Shown here piece after piece: positions 41,666 through 52,150 of a stretch of DNA of 64,000 nt. The notes below the pieces were generated by a model. That model did not search any database, was not told where the DNA came from, and saw nothing but the letters and a program-made list of their open reading frames with translations. The stretch lies in assembly GCA_948567375.1 (NCBI GenBank), contig OX419756.1, positions 38,702,333 to 38,766,332 of the forward strand, given 5' to 3'. A program made the translations under genes and the position numbers. The DNA comes from Lunularia cruciata (lineage: Eukaryota > Streptophyta > Marchantiopsida > Lunulariales > Lunulariaceae). Position 1 is the first letter of the stretch. Each line of letters opens with the position of its first letter.

Positions 41666-42900
41666 CTATAAAATCAGAGCCCATCGTGCAAGCTTCCTTG
41701 AAAGCTTGTCGGACTCCATCAACCACTTCAACGGCTGATGATCAGTGATGAGAGTGAAGGGGTTACCAAATAGGTAATATCGGAAATGTGCTACTGCCCA
41801 AACTGCTACCAAGCACTCTCCCTCATATGAACTATACTTTGCCTCCATTGAACTGTTGGAGCGACTAGCATAGGCCACCACAAACTCCTTCTCCTCATCA
41901 TCATGTTGGGTGAGCACTACTCCAAGCCCCAACATACTCCAATCAGTGTGAACCTGAAATGGTCATCCCCTGATCGGTCTCCTCAAAATAGAAGTAGATG
42001 TCAACCTCTCCTTGAGCTCTACAAAAGCTCTCCCTTGCTCATCTCCCCAACACCACTCCTGTGTAAGCTTGGTCAGCTTCATCAAGGCCTTGGCAATGGC
42101 ACTAAATCCTCTAACATAGCGGCGATAGAAGTTTGCCAACCCAAGGAATGCTTGCACTTTGCTCACATCCGTAGGCCAAGGAATACGTGCAATAGCCTCC
42201 ACCTTGGTCTGCTGAACACCAAGTTCTCCGGGGTAGATAGTGTGACCCAAATACTCAACCTGCTCGTGGAAGAACCTACACTTCCCAGGATGTAATTTGA
42301 GTCCATGAGATCTCAACCTCTCAAACACCTCCAACAACTATCTCTCATGCTCCTCCACAGTAGTGCTATAAACCAAAATGTCATCAATATAGCACCGAGC
42401 AAAATCCAATCCAGCTAGGATCCTATCTATGACCCTCTTGAACTCAGCAGGAGCATTCTTCAACCCAAATGGTAAGAACCTCCACTGATATAACACATCC
42501 TTACTGTGAGGATCAATAGCCCAAAATGTTGTCTTGGACTTATCCTCCTCCTTGATTGGCAATTGATGATATCCCGCTTGAAGATCCAAAGTACTGAAGA
42601 CCTTTGCATGCCCAATCGCATCAAAAATCTCCTCCGCTGTAGGCATGGCATACTGATCAGCCCTGGTTTGTCAGTTGATAGGACGGTAATCTCCACACAT
42701 CCGCCTATCTGTATAGTTGCCATGCATATCCTTCTTGGCTGGCATCACTGTCACTGATGCATACTCTCCATGTGAAATCTCCACCAAACCAGCCACAAAA
42801 AAGTCACTACTTTGACTCTGAATCAATGTCCTCTCCATATCACTATATCGATAAGGATGTCAAAAAACTGGTGTGTTGCTAGTCAGCTCAATCCATATAC
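41666..42900 (-). pseudogene. Reverse transcriptase and RNase H of the methyltransferase element
   Basis: Motifs in order on the minus strand: HPYRYSDMER (about 42850), PAKKDMHGN and CGDYRPIN (about 42700), FSTLDLQAGYHQLPIKEEDK, FGLKNAPAEFKRVIDRIL, the catalytic box CYIDDILVYS (about 42380), LHPGKCRFF and VEYLGHTI, AFLGLANFYRRYV, then RNase H with HTDWSMLGLGVVL, YASRSNSSMEAKYSSYEGEC and FTLITDHQPLKWLM. Every standard gypsy motif is present, and YIDD replaces YVDD as in many plant elements. Stops at 42860, 42671, 42338, 41963 and 41666 interrupt an otherwise single frame shared with the upstream methyltransferase. Confidence 0.95.
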
Positions 42901-43390
42901 CAGGTCCCTTCAAAGCACCCAAATCCTTCATACTGAAGGCAAAACAACTCGTGTGACTCCTCAAGAACCTCCAAACCCTCCGTCTTTCCTCTCCAATAAG
43001 CTTGGGTCCAAGATCTGGCTCCCAAGTATCCTCTGTAACTGTAGTAGGAGTGGAAGACGTACTGATTGGCTGTTACACTGGGCCCTTGGGAGCAATAGTG
43101 TCATGCTCCCGATCACTAGAGGTCCCAACCTCTGTGTGAAAAAGTCCCTCCACTCTGGCTGCAAGCTCCACACGTCCTCTAGCTGCATCCCATGTGGACC
43201 AAGGGTGTAATCCAAGTAGCCCACGCTCACATGGATGGACTCCAAGTAGACCACTCTCCCTAGTAGCTACTTGATGTGTCCCAAGAATACCATGTCCACT
43301 CGGTCCATCGCCCCCAGCATGTGCCTGAATTGTCTTGATAGGCACAGGGCTCACAAGTGTCCAAGTGGTGATGCCTATCAAGCGCCTCCT
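42901..43390 (-). pseudogene. Spacer between methyltransferase and reverse transcriptase
   Basis: In frame with both neighbours. It reads as Gly/His/Leu-rich low-complexity repeats (GLLGVHPCERGLLGLHP) and then an acidic stretch. It has no enzyme motif. One TAA lies at 43073-43075. It probably acts as a flexible linker or contains a protease cleavage region; this is not shown. Confidence 0.6.
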
Positions 43391-44370
43391 ACGTTGCTCT
43401 ACCAAGCCAAGGCTCACAATCCAGGTCAAACAGTTCAGGTCCATAACCTGACCTAACACCTGACGCCTGGATGCCTCTGACAATGTTGGAACAACAGTAA
43501 TACCGGTGCAAAAACCCATCACCCGCTCTCTCTCATCAGCATTGGGCTCCACCAACTATTGTAATTGTGAGTCCCAAACAAGTCCAAGTCCTCTCTCTCA
43601 AAAAGCATGAGAGCCTGGGAAACTCATGAGTGTGGGAAATGCAGCTCTATGCTGTCCAACTAGGTTCACCACTGCCAAAGGTGACCTATCAGCCACTACC
43701 ACTGTCTGAGACTGACGCCCAACATCCAAGATATCATCAACAAGGATGTGGTCAAGTTGCTGAATCCCATCATAAGCACGTTGTAGAACCTCTCTTGGTA
43801 AGAGGTTTGTCCACCAAAGACGAAGACGATGAGCTCGTGATCCCACTCTGGCTACATCTAACAATACAGCAGGTCCCATCCAAGAATGGACCTGATGTGT
43901 ACTTGCCACCACTCTAGTGCAAGAATCACCCATCAAGGGAACGTTCTCCAAAAGGTAAGCTGGAGAAACAGACTGATGAACCTGGAGATGTTGTAGTATC
44001 CATAACATCTCCCAAAACACACCAGAACAAGGATATTGAAGACCCAAACCGCGGCCCGCATGTGTATGTCCCTAACATGGCCATCCATAAATCACCAAGT
44101 GAATAGGCCCATGTCTCTCTAGGTCATGCGCCCCCAGTAAGGAAATGTCTCCTAGTAGGGCCTTCTGGTAACCTCTGACTGTTGACATTGGTAATAACTC
44201 TGGATACCGATAGGCCAAGTGTGCCACATGATGTAGAGTGACTCGCCTAGCAGTCTCATCTCTCTCTACATACAAGTACCTCTGTACTTGGATACCCGAC
44301 TGTAACACCGCAACTAGTCTGGTGCTGATCCTACCAAACAACTCCAATAGGCATATCTCCTCTATTGGAT
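43390..44370 (-). pseudogene. C5 cytosine DNA methyltransferase domain in a gypsy pol frame
   Basis: Motifs in conventional, unpermuted order. Motif I ICLLELFGRISTRL (44317-44362) with the S-adenosylmethionine loop partly degraded (family F-G-G-I/x-G-T-G). Motif II acidic YLYVERDETARR. Motif III-like GDISLL. Motif IV VIYGWPC (44075-44095), Cys being the catalytic nucleophile, followed by a TAG at the usual Gln. Motif VI YLLENVP (43922-43962). Motif VIII SRAHRLRLWW (43813-43853). Motif IX/X region DERERVMGF (43505-43547) and LGQVMDLN (43390-43470). The family methylates C5 of cytosine in DNA. Three stops (44072, 43598, 43556) break this copy. DRM-type permutation is excluded by the motif order. 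The closest plant clade is undetermined. Confidence 0.85.
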
Positions 44371-44947
44371 ACTGCCAAGCAATGAGTGTGGTATCCAGAG
44401 GTGTCAAAGCAATCACCTCTGGAGGCTCATCCTCACACTCATCTCCTGATGGTACGAAGGCTCCACTCCAAGCCTGCTGCACCAACTGATCTACATGTTG
44501 CTGCAATACCTCCTCTGAACTCCACAATGGAACATCCAAGGTGGATGGAACAATCCCACTCGTACTCCATAGCCAAGTGATCTCCTTTGGTACTGGAGTA
44601 TCCTCTGCATGGGCGTTCTCCTCCAACAAGTCACCAAGCCAAGTAACTGCACCGCTGAAAGCTAAAACTGATGCTGCCATGGTCCCGGACTGTAGTGAGC
44701 CAAGACTGCCACTACTGAAGCGTACTGGTAGGTGACATATCCGTCCCTCACTAGACTTCCAACCAGGTCTATAAGAGGCTGTCTCCTCCCAATAGTCAAT
44801 GTTGAAACCCATAGGGTATAACACTGCTTCCCCAACTAGCACATCATATGACTCAGCTATCGTTGCAATAGCCCGAGCTCTCACCACCGAGCTATCAGTC
44901 GGATCACCAGGCTGAACCTAGACAACAAGCTCTCCACGTGTGATGTT
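44371..44947 (-). pseudogene. Uncharacterised domain between protease and methyltransferase
   Basis: An open stretch of the same frame (part of 44072-44887) precedes motif I. It includes YPMGFNIDYWEETASYRPGW, SGAVTWLGDLLEE, a Trp-rich piece (KEITWLWS) and an acidic segment ending DECEDEPPE. I do not recognise a domain. Position suggests an N-terminal extension of the methyltransferase or a linker after protease. Confidence 0.5.
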
Positions 44948-45577
44948 CTATGTCAAACCACCACCAAGAGATGTCTGGATCTGAAATGGACACCTCTCCA
45001 CATCGGTCTTCCATAACTCCAGACCAACAGCTGTAGCCTTCCCCAACATAAGGGGTTGCGCACCAGAGTCTAACAAGACTCTCTGTGGTGTATAGACCTT
45101 CCCTGAAGGTCCCACCAAACAAAAAATCCCCCTCTGGTTATCCAATAGGACAACACCAGGTGTAAACCGTGCTCTCTCAAAGGCCGGTCTAGTTGGCAAC
45201 TCCTCTAGTCTAGCCGCTGCTGCCTGCCATAAACCACTGGTCGCTGAATGGATCCCATGCTCCTCAACCAAGTCAACTCCACTACCAACCACCTCTAGTC
45301 TAGTAGTAAGAACTGCACCATCCCTACTCTCACACAATGTGGCAGCCAACCTGAATACTGGGGTTGGGTCAACTCCCAATGTAAACATGTCACTTGCTGA
45401 AAACAAAGGATGCTGCATAACCAGCTGAGCCGCCCCCAACATCATGCTAGACTCAGTCTGTGTAGTAGTAGGTGGCTGACTAGCAGGTAGTCCATCATGT
45501 ACTCCATCACCACCTACCACACCTGCACTTGGACGCCTAGGAACCATGGATGTTGTCTGCAATGCCTCAGATAGCAT
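44948..45577 (-). pseudogene. Retroviral-type aspartic protease and N-terminal linker
   Basis: The catalytic flap-side motif VLLDSGAQPLMLGK (about 45040-45085) matches retroviral-type proteases ('hDSGAs'), followed by VGLELWKTD in the position of the usual second hydrophobic strand. It is preceded by about 130 residues of Ser/Thr/Pro-rich linker starting after the zinc knuckles. The 209-codon open frame is in phase with reverse transcriptase and methyltransferase. The active Asp is intact. Confidence 0.8.
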
Positions 45578-45598
45578 GAAAGACTGGGGAAGTCTGAC

Positions 45599-46162
45599 CT
45601 ATCTCCCAACCTCTCCTCTTTGTGGTTCCAACTCCATTGATGCTCCTCTAGGCTTTGGAGCAAGTACTGCACTCCTAGTCACTGCTGCAGATGCATCCAC
45701 CTGTGCTGCTCCACACATGAAGTCCAAAGCATCTCTATCACCAGCATATGAGGTGGAAGCCTCTGCACCCAAATCTGATCTCCTTTGAGCAATAGCCATA
45801 CTAGCCAATCTTTGCTCCAATTGCTCAATCCAAGAAGCCATAGTTGTGTCAGAACTAAGGGCAGGTATTACACCCCTACTAGGTGTAGATCCTCTACCAC
45901 CACCTCTACCACCTCGTCCTCCATGAACTGGAGCTCGTCTACTACCTACCATAGCAGCCCTACCACTCCGTAACTTTGGGTGTAGGTCAAAACACCGGTC
46001 ACTAATGTGACCAAATCTGTGGCAGTGCTCACACTGCCTCTGTGATGGCTGTGATGCACTAGAGGTATCAGGTTCGCTGCCCTGATTACACTCTCTCCGA
46101 TGGTGAGGTCTACTACAAGTCCAACAAGCAACACCACCACTCACTAGTTGCTGCTGACCCAA
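45599..46162 (-). pseudogene. Gag nucleocapsid with CCHC zinc knuckles
   Basis: Two knuckles: CWTCSRPHHRREC, an imperfect spacing of C-x2-C-x3/4-H-x3/4-C, and CEHCHRFGHISDRC, a perfect C-x2-C-x4-H-x4-C. An Arg/Gly-rich basic run (GGRGGRGGGRG) follows, typical of nucleic-acid binding. Nucleocapsid packages the element's RNA. The frame matches the downstream pol. Confidence 0.85.
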
Positions 46163-46167
46163 AAATG

Positions 46168-47340
46168 AGGGTAAGGATCTAACTCCACTAGGCCCTCCAC
46201 TCGCTCCATAGGATTTGGGTTGTCCACCCTGTCCTCAAAAACCAACTAGGCGTGGTGCACTCTGCTACACTCGAGAAGAAGTCACAACCCTGGATGAGGT
46301 CTCCCTACCAAATCCAGATGTCACCACTCTCTCCTCCACCTATTGTGCTCAATACGCTCAGCCAAACCAAAGACTACTGCCAAAGTGGGCGAAGTAGCCT
46401 GCAACAACGTAGCATCACAAACTCTACGTCCCAACTCCTTGTCCAGTATCCCATACCAAAACTGGATTGCCTAGGCCTCAGTAACTCCCTAAGTGAAACT
46501 GATCAGCCGCTTCATGCAAGTGTATGCCTCGCGTAGGCTCTCTCCAGCCTTCTGCTGGAACTCTTGCAAGCTCCTCAGCTTGTCAGTCCGCACTCCTTGG
46601 TAGTTCTGCCTCAAACATAGGAAGAACTCCACCATGGGGTTAAACCCCGGTACCACACCACCTCTTGTAGCGGTGCTTCCACTCGTAGTAGCACTATCTC
46701 TAGCTAGTGCACCTCCACTAGCTCCACCCACACTACTCGAGCTAGAACTCGTAGGTCCAGCCGATCTACTCCTGGCCACCAAGCTTGAAGTGATGGAGAC
46801 ATAGTGTGGAGACCAATATTGTCTCCATAACTCAATCTCCTCCAAATGAGCTCTCCTGAACTCATGGTAGTCATCCATCGGCGGACCCTCTAAGTGCTGA
46901 AACAACCCCTTCCATGCCATGAAGGGTGTGAACAAAGTCAGGTTCTGATCTGCTGCAGATCACACCAACTATCGAACTCCTGGATGAAGTCATCCAACTC
47001 AATGGTACCCACTATACCAAAGTAACGCCTAGGGCCTTTGGAGGCCCCATAAATCTTGTTGATGTCCCACAACAACGGTGCGGACACACCAAGTGCACTC
47101 TCAACTGAATCAGCTCTTGTGTCGAACTCCAACTCAGAGTCAATCTCCTTCCTCACTAGGACTTGAGATACCGAGCTGATACCAAGCACCACTCCAAGTA
47201 AACCCACTGCGTATTGCAGTGCTAACTCCTTTGGAATCTCCAAAGAACTCCGTCATGACCAAGTAATTGCAACAGCAAACCCCAACCGCAAGTTGCAACC
47301 GCAAGTGCCCCACCAAGTGCCAACACCAACTAAACACCAC
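46168..47340 (-). pseudogene. Gag capsid region of the methyltransferase element
   Basis: Two open stretches (46938-47243 and 46489-46935) separated by a one-base frameshift near 46935. The downstream one includes GLFQHLEGPPMDDYHEFRRA and FFLCLRQNYQGVRTDKLRSL, the 'F...L.Q' retrotransposon gag core, and 46168-46488 continues with AIQFWYGILDKEL. Downstream stops lie at the ends of each piece. Capsid assembly is the family role. The N-terminal initiation codon is not certain. Confidence 0.75.
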
Positions 47341-48539
47341 CCACTAATGTAACTCTAACCGAGATAACTACACTAGGGGAAAGGGCAACCTGTAACCTGC
47401 CATCATAACACGCACTCTCACGGTCTACAGATCATCACTTCCTACTTCACTGGAGAGAAACAAAGGTAATCTAACTAGTCATCACTCCAGCCTCACCACC
47501 AAGAGCACACCAGAGCACCAATGCTCAAAAGGCAGGGTACCTCACACAAACGTGGTGCACAAACAAGAAGCAGAGAATGGAGGAGATCCAATCACAAAAA
47601 ATCTAAACAAAAACCCTCCATCTCATAACACAACATGGGACTGACTCTGCCACCATTTGGCATTTGACATAAGAGAAGTTCGTATCTAAGTCCTAAACTA
47701 CGAAGATCACCAATAATGGGATCAAACTGCCTCTCCTAGCCAAAGCTACATGTGTATAAATAACAGTGGCATAGTCACTAGGACAACAAGTGAGGGTGGA
47801 CCAGTTGGCTAGGGCACCAGTCTAGGAACAAGAGATCTAGGGGTCAAACCTTGTTGCGCACAATCTAGCAGGAAAGGCAGATTTTGCCAACCAATGACCA
47901 AGATCTACTCTAAACTAGCTAGCTTCTAGGCCTTCGTAGCCTCTCATAGCCCATAGCCCTATGCCTCAAAGCCTCAAAATTCAGCCAAATGATGCCTTTC
48001 TTGTTGCCACTTTGAACCTCCTCCAAAATTGGTGAAACTTCTCCAAATCTGCGAAACTCTTCCAAACTAGCAAAACTCCTCCATATCTGGCCAAAATCTG
48101 ACGTAAATCCCAACCAAAATCTGACATAAAATTGACATAAACCCTAAAGATGGTTGTCCCCCAAATCCCTTGCTAACTTTCAATTCGAGCCAAATTGACA
48201 ACACAAGTTTTTCCAAATCACAAATTCATGAGAAGAGCTTCCCAACTCCACCTTCAATTTGACTTTCTAAACCCAACTTGCAGCAAATTGGTCCTGCCTT
48301 CACCTCTTGAGCTCAAAATCACAACCACTGCTTGAAAATTGCTCCTTCTTTGCTCAAAATTTGGCCAGCACTTCCGCACACCATCCAACTAACTGCCAAA
48401 TCTGCATCAAATGAATGAGCTTCTATACACTAGGGAAACACTGAACTTGAATCGAGCTACCAACGATCCACCGAGCTTGGAGATACCACCAACACTCAAA
48501 GTTCCTGCACCCGGTTTCCCCCTGACTTCACTTCTCTGA
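47341..48539 (-). other. 5' leader of the methyltransferase element
   Basis: About 1.2 kb between the gag start and the 5' LTR without long open frames. The minus strand reads ATCAGAG right after the LTR end (near 48539), seven bases shared with the initiator-Met tRNA primer-binding site (TGGTATCAGAGC), whose first part is missing. This is a weak primer-site candidate. No packaging signal can be inferred. Confidence 0.5.
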
Positions 48540-48990
48540 TGTAATCAGATTGCTTACCACTCTCAACTCAACTCAACTCAGATCAATACTTGATCTGTCA
48601 CTCTATAAACTGCCAACAACTGGGCACTGATTACAATCAAGCCACACCCACTCAAGCATAGAGAATCCAAGTGATGCTTGCCGGCCTCTATCCACCATAG
48701 CCAGGAACTCAAAGGGTCAACATCAGAGAAGTGAGCTCTCTTGAGCTCACTTTGAAACTATACCCCCTGGACTTGAGCTAGCACTAAAACCCTAACGGTC
48801 CCGCTGATGGCACACTCGACGGTGCAAATGGTGCAAAGTGACAATGAGCCCCACCGTGAAGTCAATACCCCAAACACAAAATCTGACCGTCAAAAAGCAG
48901 TCCCCAAGAAACTGCTGAAATAACTCTAACTACTATCATTGGAACTCTAGTGTTAGAGTATCTAGATGGGGAATTACAAATGGTGTGACA
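48540..48990 (-). repeat. 5' LTR of the methyltransferase element
   Basis: On the minus strand starts TGTCACACC and ends GATTACA (TG...CA). It lies directly inside the right half of LTR 5. About 90% identical by eye to 39237-39687, most differences being transitions. Confidence 0.9.
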
Positions 48991-49361
48991 AAGGAAGACT
49001 AGGCTGGCCTTCCTTCCCTTATGTATCTTGTCAAGAGCTTTCTAACAATATCTCACCCACATAATTATAAGATTCCTATAGGAAGATTCTCTAAAGATTC
49101 CCTTTGGTCAAAGATTGTTTGACCAACCAGTAGGATCAAAACCAACATGTCACCCATGCATGCAACTAATCTAAAGGTAGAACTTACTAACATGTCACCT
49201 ATCCATGTATCTTATGTAAGGGTAGAGCTTCCTTTGGGAGAATCCTCTTTGCTATCTAATAAAGTCAAGGTGCTCCTTTGGGACATCAGAGTATTGAGTG
49301 TGAAGCTTGATGTGTCTTCTCTTGTGTTTTGCTTAAGGTCCCCTATCCTTGGAAGATTACA

Positions 49362-49628
49362 AAGAGGTTGAAGGAGTCCGGCAAGAGCTTGATTAGAAAC
49401 TCTATTTTGTTGATAGAGTAGGCAAATTTGAACATACTCCATCACATTGTTGTTCATCTTGGACCAATAATTATGCCATTTGAATGCATCTAAAGTCTTG
49501 TCCACTCCAACATGACCTACAATGGCAAAATCATGGCATTCTACTATGATTGTGGTTCTTATGTTTGTGGCATCTAGGATCCATAACTTACCATCATAAA
49601 AGATGATCCTTGGGTATTGGTTATGCAC
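49362..49628 (-). pseudogene. Chromovirus integrase zinc region (H2C2)
   Basis: The frame reads ECHDFAIVGHVGVDKTLDAF...NYW, then VQICLLYQQN. This is the integrase H-x-H...C-x2-C zinc region, with the last Cys changed to Tyr. It ends in the family NQALAGLLQPL stretch at 49370, where LTR 5 interrupts it. The downstream core is found at 38443-38906. Part of the host element. Confidence 0.85.
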
Positions 49629-49806
49629 TTGGATGAGTGAGTCCCTACAATCTATGGGTTATTTTTTTAGCAGCAAGAATCCTTGGTCAGAATTTTGGGT
49701 TTGTCTTGACCTTTACCACTTGATTGTTTGCCATATGTATTTAAGTGAATGTATTTACAAGTTGCTTCTTGCCTTCTACATATGTGATTGTCATGTTGAA
49801 CCATTG

Positions 49807-49839
49807 TCTCTACTTTACCTACTCTAGGTAAAGTAGAGA
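49807..49839. repeat. Perfect 14-bp hairpin at the duplication junction
   Basis: TCTCTACTTTACCT and its reverse complement flank ACTCT. It sits exactly where the first unit of the 353-bp tandem duplication starts, so it may have promoted slippage. Confidence 0.85.
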
Positions 49840-50530
49840 TAATAGGGAGGCCTAATTTTGTGTGTCTTGAGATAACCTAGAGATTTGTGGTGTGTCTCCA
49901 CTACAAATGATTTCTTGTTAAGGTAGTACTTCTAATGCTTGGTTGCAAGAACAATGGTCAACTTTTTTTGTTAAGCAATGTGATAGTTATGTTTTGCCAA
50001 GAATTTGGACTGCTCTTTGTTTGGGATTGTTCTTTTTGCAAATCTTGATGCAATTATAGCCAACTTGATTGGATGTTTTAGGTCATACCATTTCAAGATT
50101 GGTGCATGTAGTAATGTACCTTTCAATTCCTAAAAGGCCAATTCTTGTGTGGTTCCTTACATCCACTTCTTCCCCTAAGGGTAAAGTAGAGACAATAGAG
50201 AGGCCTAATTTTTTGGTCTTGAGATAACCTAGAGGTTTGTAGTATATCTCCATTACAAATGCCTTGTTGCTAAGATAGTACTTCTAATGCTTGGTTGCAA
50301 GAACAATGGTCAACTCTTTTTGTTAAGCGGTGTGATAGTTATGTTTTGCCAAGAATTAGGACTGCTCTTTGTTGTAGAATTGCTCTTATTGCAACTCTTG
50401 ATGCAGTCATAGCCAACTTGATTGGATGTTTTAGGTTATACCAATTTGAGATTGGTGTATGTAGTAATGTATCTTTCATTTCCTAAAAGGCAAATTCTTG
50501 TGTCGCTCCTTACATCTACTTCTTCCTATT
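49827..50530 (-). repeat. 353-bp tandem duplication in the chromovirus RNase H region
   Basis: Both units begin GGTAAAGTAGAGA (49827 and 50180) and share CTTGGTTGCAAGAACAATGG and AGCCAACTTGATTGGATG at the same offset. Unit 2 ends near 50530. The minus strand here is the reverse transcriptase to RNase H junction, but no clean frame remains. Confidence 0.9.
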
Positions 50531-51200
50531 ACCAAGTAATGTTGTTAAAGGTTGTGCAACCTTGGAAAAGTTCTTGAAAAATCAACAATACAACCCTATT
50601 AATTCCAAGAAATGATTGAGTTGAGTCTTATCTTCTAGAGCACCCCATTTCTAGATGACCTCTTTTTTATAGATTGATACTTGGATACCTTTTGCACTTA
50701 GTCTATGCCCCAAGTAGTCTACTTCATACTTGCCAAACTTGCACTTTGAGAGTTTGGCCTACAATTGATTTTGTTGAAGAATAAGGAGGACTTCTTGAAG
50801 ATGTTGCTTGTGCTATGTCATTGTCCTACTATAGACTAAGATCTCATGAAGGAAAATAATAATAGATGTATCTAAGTATGGATAAAATATATCAAACTCA
50901 TGAAAGTGGTTAGAGTGTTGGTGAGGCCAAAAAACATCATTAGGTACTCAAAGTGACTATACCTTGTTTGAAATGTAGTTTTATGCATGTGTTCCTCTTT
51001 AATCCTAATTTGGTTGTAACTACTCTGTACATCAAGTTTTGTGAAGTGCTTTGCCCAATTGAGTTGATCAAACATGTCATCCATGCAAAGTAATGGGTAT
51101 TTGTTCTTCATCATTTGTTGATCTAGTCCCCATTAGTCATTGCCCATGCACATTTTCCCATCTTTCTTCACAAACAAGACAAGAACTCCATATGGTGAAA
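50530..51200 (-). pseudogene. Chromovirus reverse transcriptase relic
   Basis: From the minus strand: NKYPLLCMDDMFDQLNWAKH and FTKLDVQSSYNQIRIKEEH (the 'FSKLDL.SGYHQI.I' box, at 51060-50990), FQTRYSHFEYLMMFFGLTN, ILVYSRTM near 50820 (from the region of the catalytic YVDD/ILVYS), and KCKFGKYEVDYLGHRLSA. Several stops and shifts are present. The assignment is secure. Confidence 0.9.
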
Positions 51201-52091
51201 CATTTGGTTGGATAAATAGTTTTTTTAGCATACCTTTGATTTGAGCCTTACGTTCCTCCAACTCTTGAGGTGATAGTAGACATGGGGCCTTACAAAGAGA
51301 TGTCTTCACAAGAAGTATTTGGATTTAATGATCTTCTCTCATTTTTGGTGGCAATCCTAAGGGTAAATTATCCAAAAAGCCATCTTGGAACTCATTGACA
51401 CTATCTTTCAATTTCTCAAAAATTTTTCCATATAGTTGTGCACTCTAGACTTCTCTTAATAGACCCATGAAATATCTATTTGTCTTACCAATAGATGTGG
51501 TCCCTATGACAGTGAGGGTAGTTCTTGCCTTCGTGATCTTTCTTTAACCCCAAAGATTTTCCATTGGCTAGTTCTCATTACTTTTGTTCTCCAATTGACC
51601 ACGGGATTGTAGTGCTTCATCCATGGCATGCCTAAGATAGGATCATAATGAGCTAACTATATCACTTACCACTTAATTGCTTCTTGATACTCTCCTACAA
51701 AGAGTGTTGCCTTTTTGAATAACAACTCAATCCTCTCTATTTGACCATTGGGTAACTCTACTTTGTCACTCTTATCCTTCTTTAGTTTCATCTCCAGCCT
51801 TTTTGTAGTAAGGCAAGACAAAAAAATTATTTGTTCTTCAATGGTCTATCAATACTCTTGCTTGATTGCCTTCTAAGACTCCATTTATGACAATTAATTA
51901 TACTTTTGTCTTCTTCCGCATTTGCACACTCACCCTCTTCTTCCCTCCACTTTTACTCTTCTACATTGAGCTAGTAAGGCTAGGAGGTACACTTATTGGT
52001 GATATTTTTTTGATGTGATTTTAGCATCCTCTTCTTCAATTTGTTTCTCCATGTGGTTCAAAAGTTGCTTGTATAGAAGCCAAGGGCCTCT
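51201..52091 (-). pseudogene. Chromovirus protease and connection region, heavily decayed
   Basis: By position it lies between reverse transcriptase and the zinc knuckle and should hold protease. The minus strand shows fragments such as VVNWRTKVM near 51600, but I see no clear D-S/T-G motif. Stops in all frames are frequent. Confidence 0.4.
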
Positions 52092-52150
52092 AGGATGAAG
52101 ACCACAACAATTGATGAGTATGTGCCCAACTCGGCTACAATTGTAACAAC
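52092..52150 (-). pseudogene. Chromovirus gag zinc knuckle
   Basis: CYNCSRVGHILINC is a perfect C-x2-C-x4-H-x4-C knuckle. CGLHPRGPW follows. Nucleocapsid region of the host element. Confidence 0.85.

Larger units (their letters stand above)
39133..48990 (-). mobile_element. Ty3/gypsy retrotransposon encoding a cytosine DNA methyltransferase and a PHD-like finger
   Basis: Minus-strand order: 5' LTR (48540-48990), leader, gag (46168-47243), CCHC zinc knuckles (45990-46130), aspartic protease (about 45035-45100), C5-methyltransferase (about 43390-44370), spacer, reverse transcriptase (42338-42900), RNase H (41666-41960), integrase (40400-41216), PHD-like finger (39970-40110), 3' LTR (39237-39687). 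The bases AAGG lie outside both ends (39129-39132 and 48991-48994), fitting a short target duplication. Zinc knuckle to RNase H stays in one frame, broken only by stop codons; frameshifts lie in gag and before the integrase. The two LTRs differ at about 40 of 450 positions by eye, mostly transitions. The element is old and dead here, but its layout is fully readable. Confidence 0.92.
38907..49361 (+). repeat. Solo LTR 5, itself split by the methyltransferase element
   Basis: Left part 38907-39132 starts TGTAATACCAATAGC; right part 48991-49361 ends GGAAGATTACA. Together about 594 bp, matching LTR 4. It interrupts the chromovirus integrase between the H2C2 zinc region and the core: on the minus strand CAACCTCTT stops at the LTR and CCCTCCC... 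resumes after it, a likely decayed 5-bp duplication. The purine-rich GTAGGAGTAGGGAGGG before 38907 is the antisense of integrase codons, not a polypurine tract. All bases from 39133 to 48990 belong to the nested element. Confidence 0.85.

Noticed and set aside
43390..44370. DRM-type (permuted) de novo methyltransferase
   Set aside because: Motif I precedes IV, VI, VIII and IX/X; permuted enzymes have VI-X before I-V.
44238..44489. Plus-strand open frames across 41-47 kb
   Set aside because: They are all opposite the long gypsy frame with clear enzyme motifs and have none themselves.
39133..48990. Methyltransferase gene of the host next to, not in, the retroelement
   Set aside because: It is uninterrupted by introns and in one phase with protease and reverse transcriptase on both sides.
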